From assembly GCA_020846635.1 (NCBI GenBank), contig JADLDO010000028.1:62001-126000 (forward strand): a stretch of DNA of 64,000 nt, written 5' to 3'. The position numbers were made by a program, and so were the translations under genes. The DNA comes from Caldilineaceae bacterium (lineage in GTDB: Bacteria; Chloroflexota; Anaerolineae; Caldilineales; Caldilineaceae). Under the pieces are notes generated by a model. That model ran no database searches and was not told the DNA's origin. It was given only the letters and a program-made list of their open reading frames with translations. Of this stretch, positions 63,925-64,000 are shown in pieces. How positions within the stretch are numbered: the first letter of the stretch is position 1; every line of letters starts with the position of its first letter.

Positions 63925-64000
63925 GTGAATCAGCCGCCTCGCCTGGGTATCTTCCCCGCAGATGTGCATAAAACCGGCACACCTGGGACGCCTGATGGCG
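63925..64000 (+). CDS. Possible start of a further gene (truncated by window end)
   Basis: From GTG 63925 the frame stays open to the window edge and reads like a protein start (NQPPRLGIFPADVHKTG...). Only about 25 residues are visible and no strong ribosome site precedes it. No family can be assigned. Confidence 0.35.
   Translation, partial: MNQPPRLGIFPADVHKTGTPGTPDG

Overview
The window reads as chromosome from a GC-rich bacterium, most likely a member of the Chloroflexota (Anaerolineae or Caldilinea-like). This is inferred from gene content and not from a marker gene: several oligopeptide/dipeptide ABC transporter cassettes with Ala/Pro-rich lipoprotein linkers, a cluster of very large GT-C membrane glycosyltransferases with shared C-terminal beta modules, secreted repeat proteins ending in a hydrophobic FIPLV-type tail, and a split methylmalonyl-CoA mutase. 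No rRNA, tRNA, CRISPR array, transposase or phage gene was seen.

Bases 1-18000 form a surface-glycan or protein-glycosylation block. It holds the tail of one and three complete related GT39-type membrane proteins (with a zinc-type dehydrogenase between two of them), a PTPS-related polytopic membrane protein, a fourth divergent GT39-type protein on the other strand, a DPM1/GtrB-like GT2 enzyme that would make the polyprenyl-phosphate sugar donor, and a PEP-utilising-like protein that has lost its ATP-grasp half and its phosphohistidine. Bases 18000-25500 carry a secreted repeat protein, a secreted M4 metalloprotease with duplicated C-terminal repeats, a cytoplasmic AsnC/RAM-like protein without a DNA-binding domain, and a Nudix hydrolase.

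Bases 25500-40800 are one long minus-strand run of oligopeptide ABC transporter genes. Two units in the order ATPase-ATPase-binding protein-permease-permease stand in tandem, followed by an extra membrane-anchored binding protein and the Nudix gene. The binding protein of the upstream unit (36476-38410) is the most striking object in the window: its usual C-terminal half comes first, directly after the lipoprotein signal, and its usual N-terminal half comes last, so it appears circularly permuted relative to the three other binding proteins here.

Bases 41200-49200 contain a BrnT-type toxin with an unusual helix-turn-helix antitoxin, argH, a CPBP intramembrane protease, an unrecognised protein, a lipoprotein of the glucose/sorbosone dehydrogenase type, a small PDZ-like lipoprotein and comEA. 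Bases 49200-55200 hold a third transporter cassette that has a binding protein and two permeases but no ATPases, followed by a URO-D family protein and an acyl-CoA dehydrogenase. Bases 55900-64000 carry the B12-binding subunit of methylmalonyl-CoA mutase with its GTPase MeaB, a large secreted protein with a TadG-like region and calcium-binding repeats, a phosphohexomutase, a TatD nuclease, a long-chain polyprenyl diphosphate synthase, and possibly the start of a further gene.

Non-coding structure is notable. Five copies of one palindrome (consensus arms ACCCTCCCGGAAGCT / AGCTTCCGGGAGGGT) sit between genes, a stem-loop separates binding-protein and permease genes in all three transporter cassettes, and several clean intrinsic terminators are visible.
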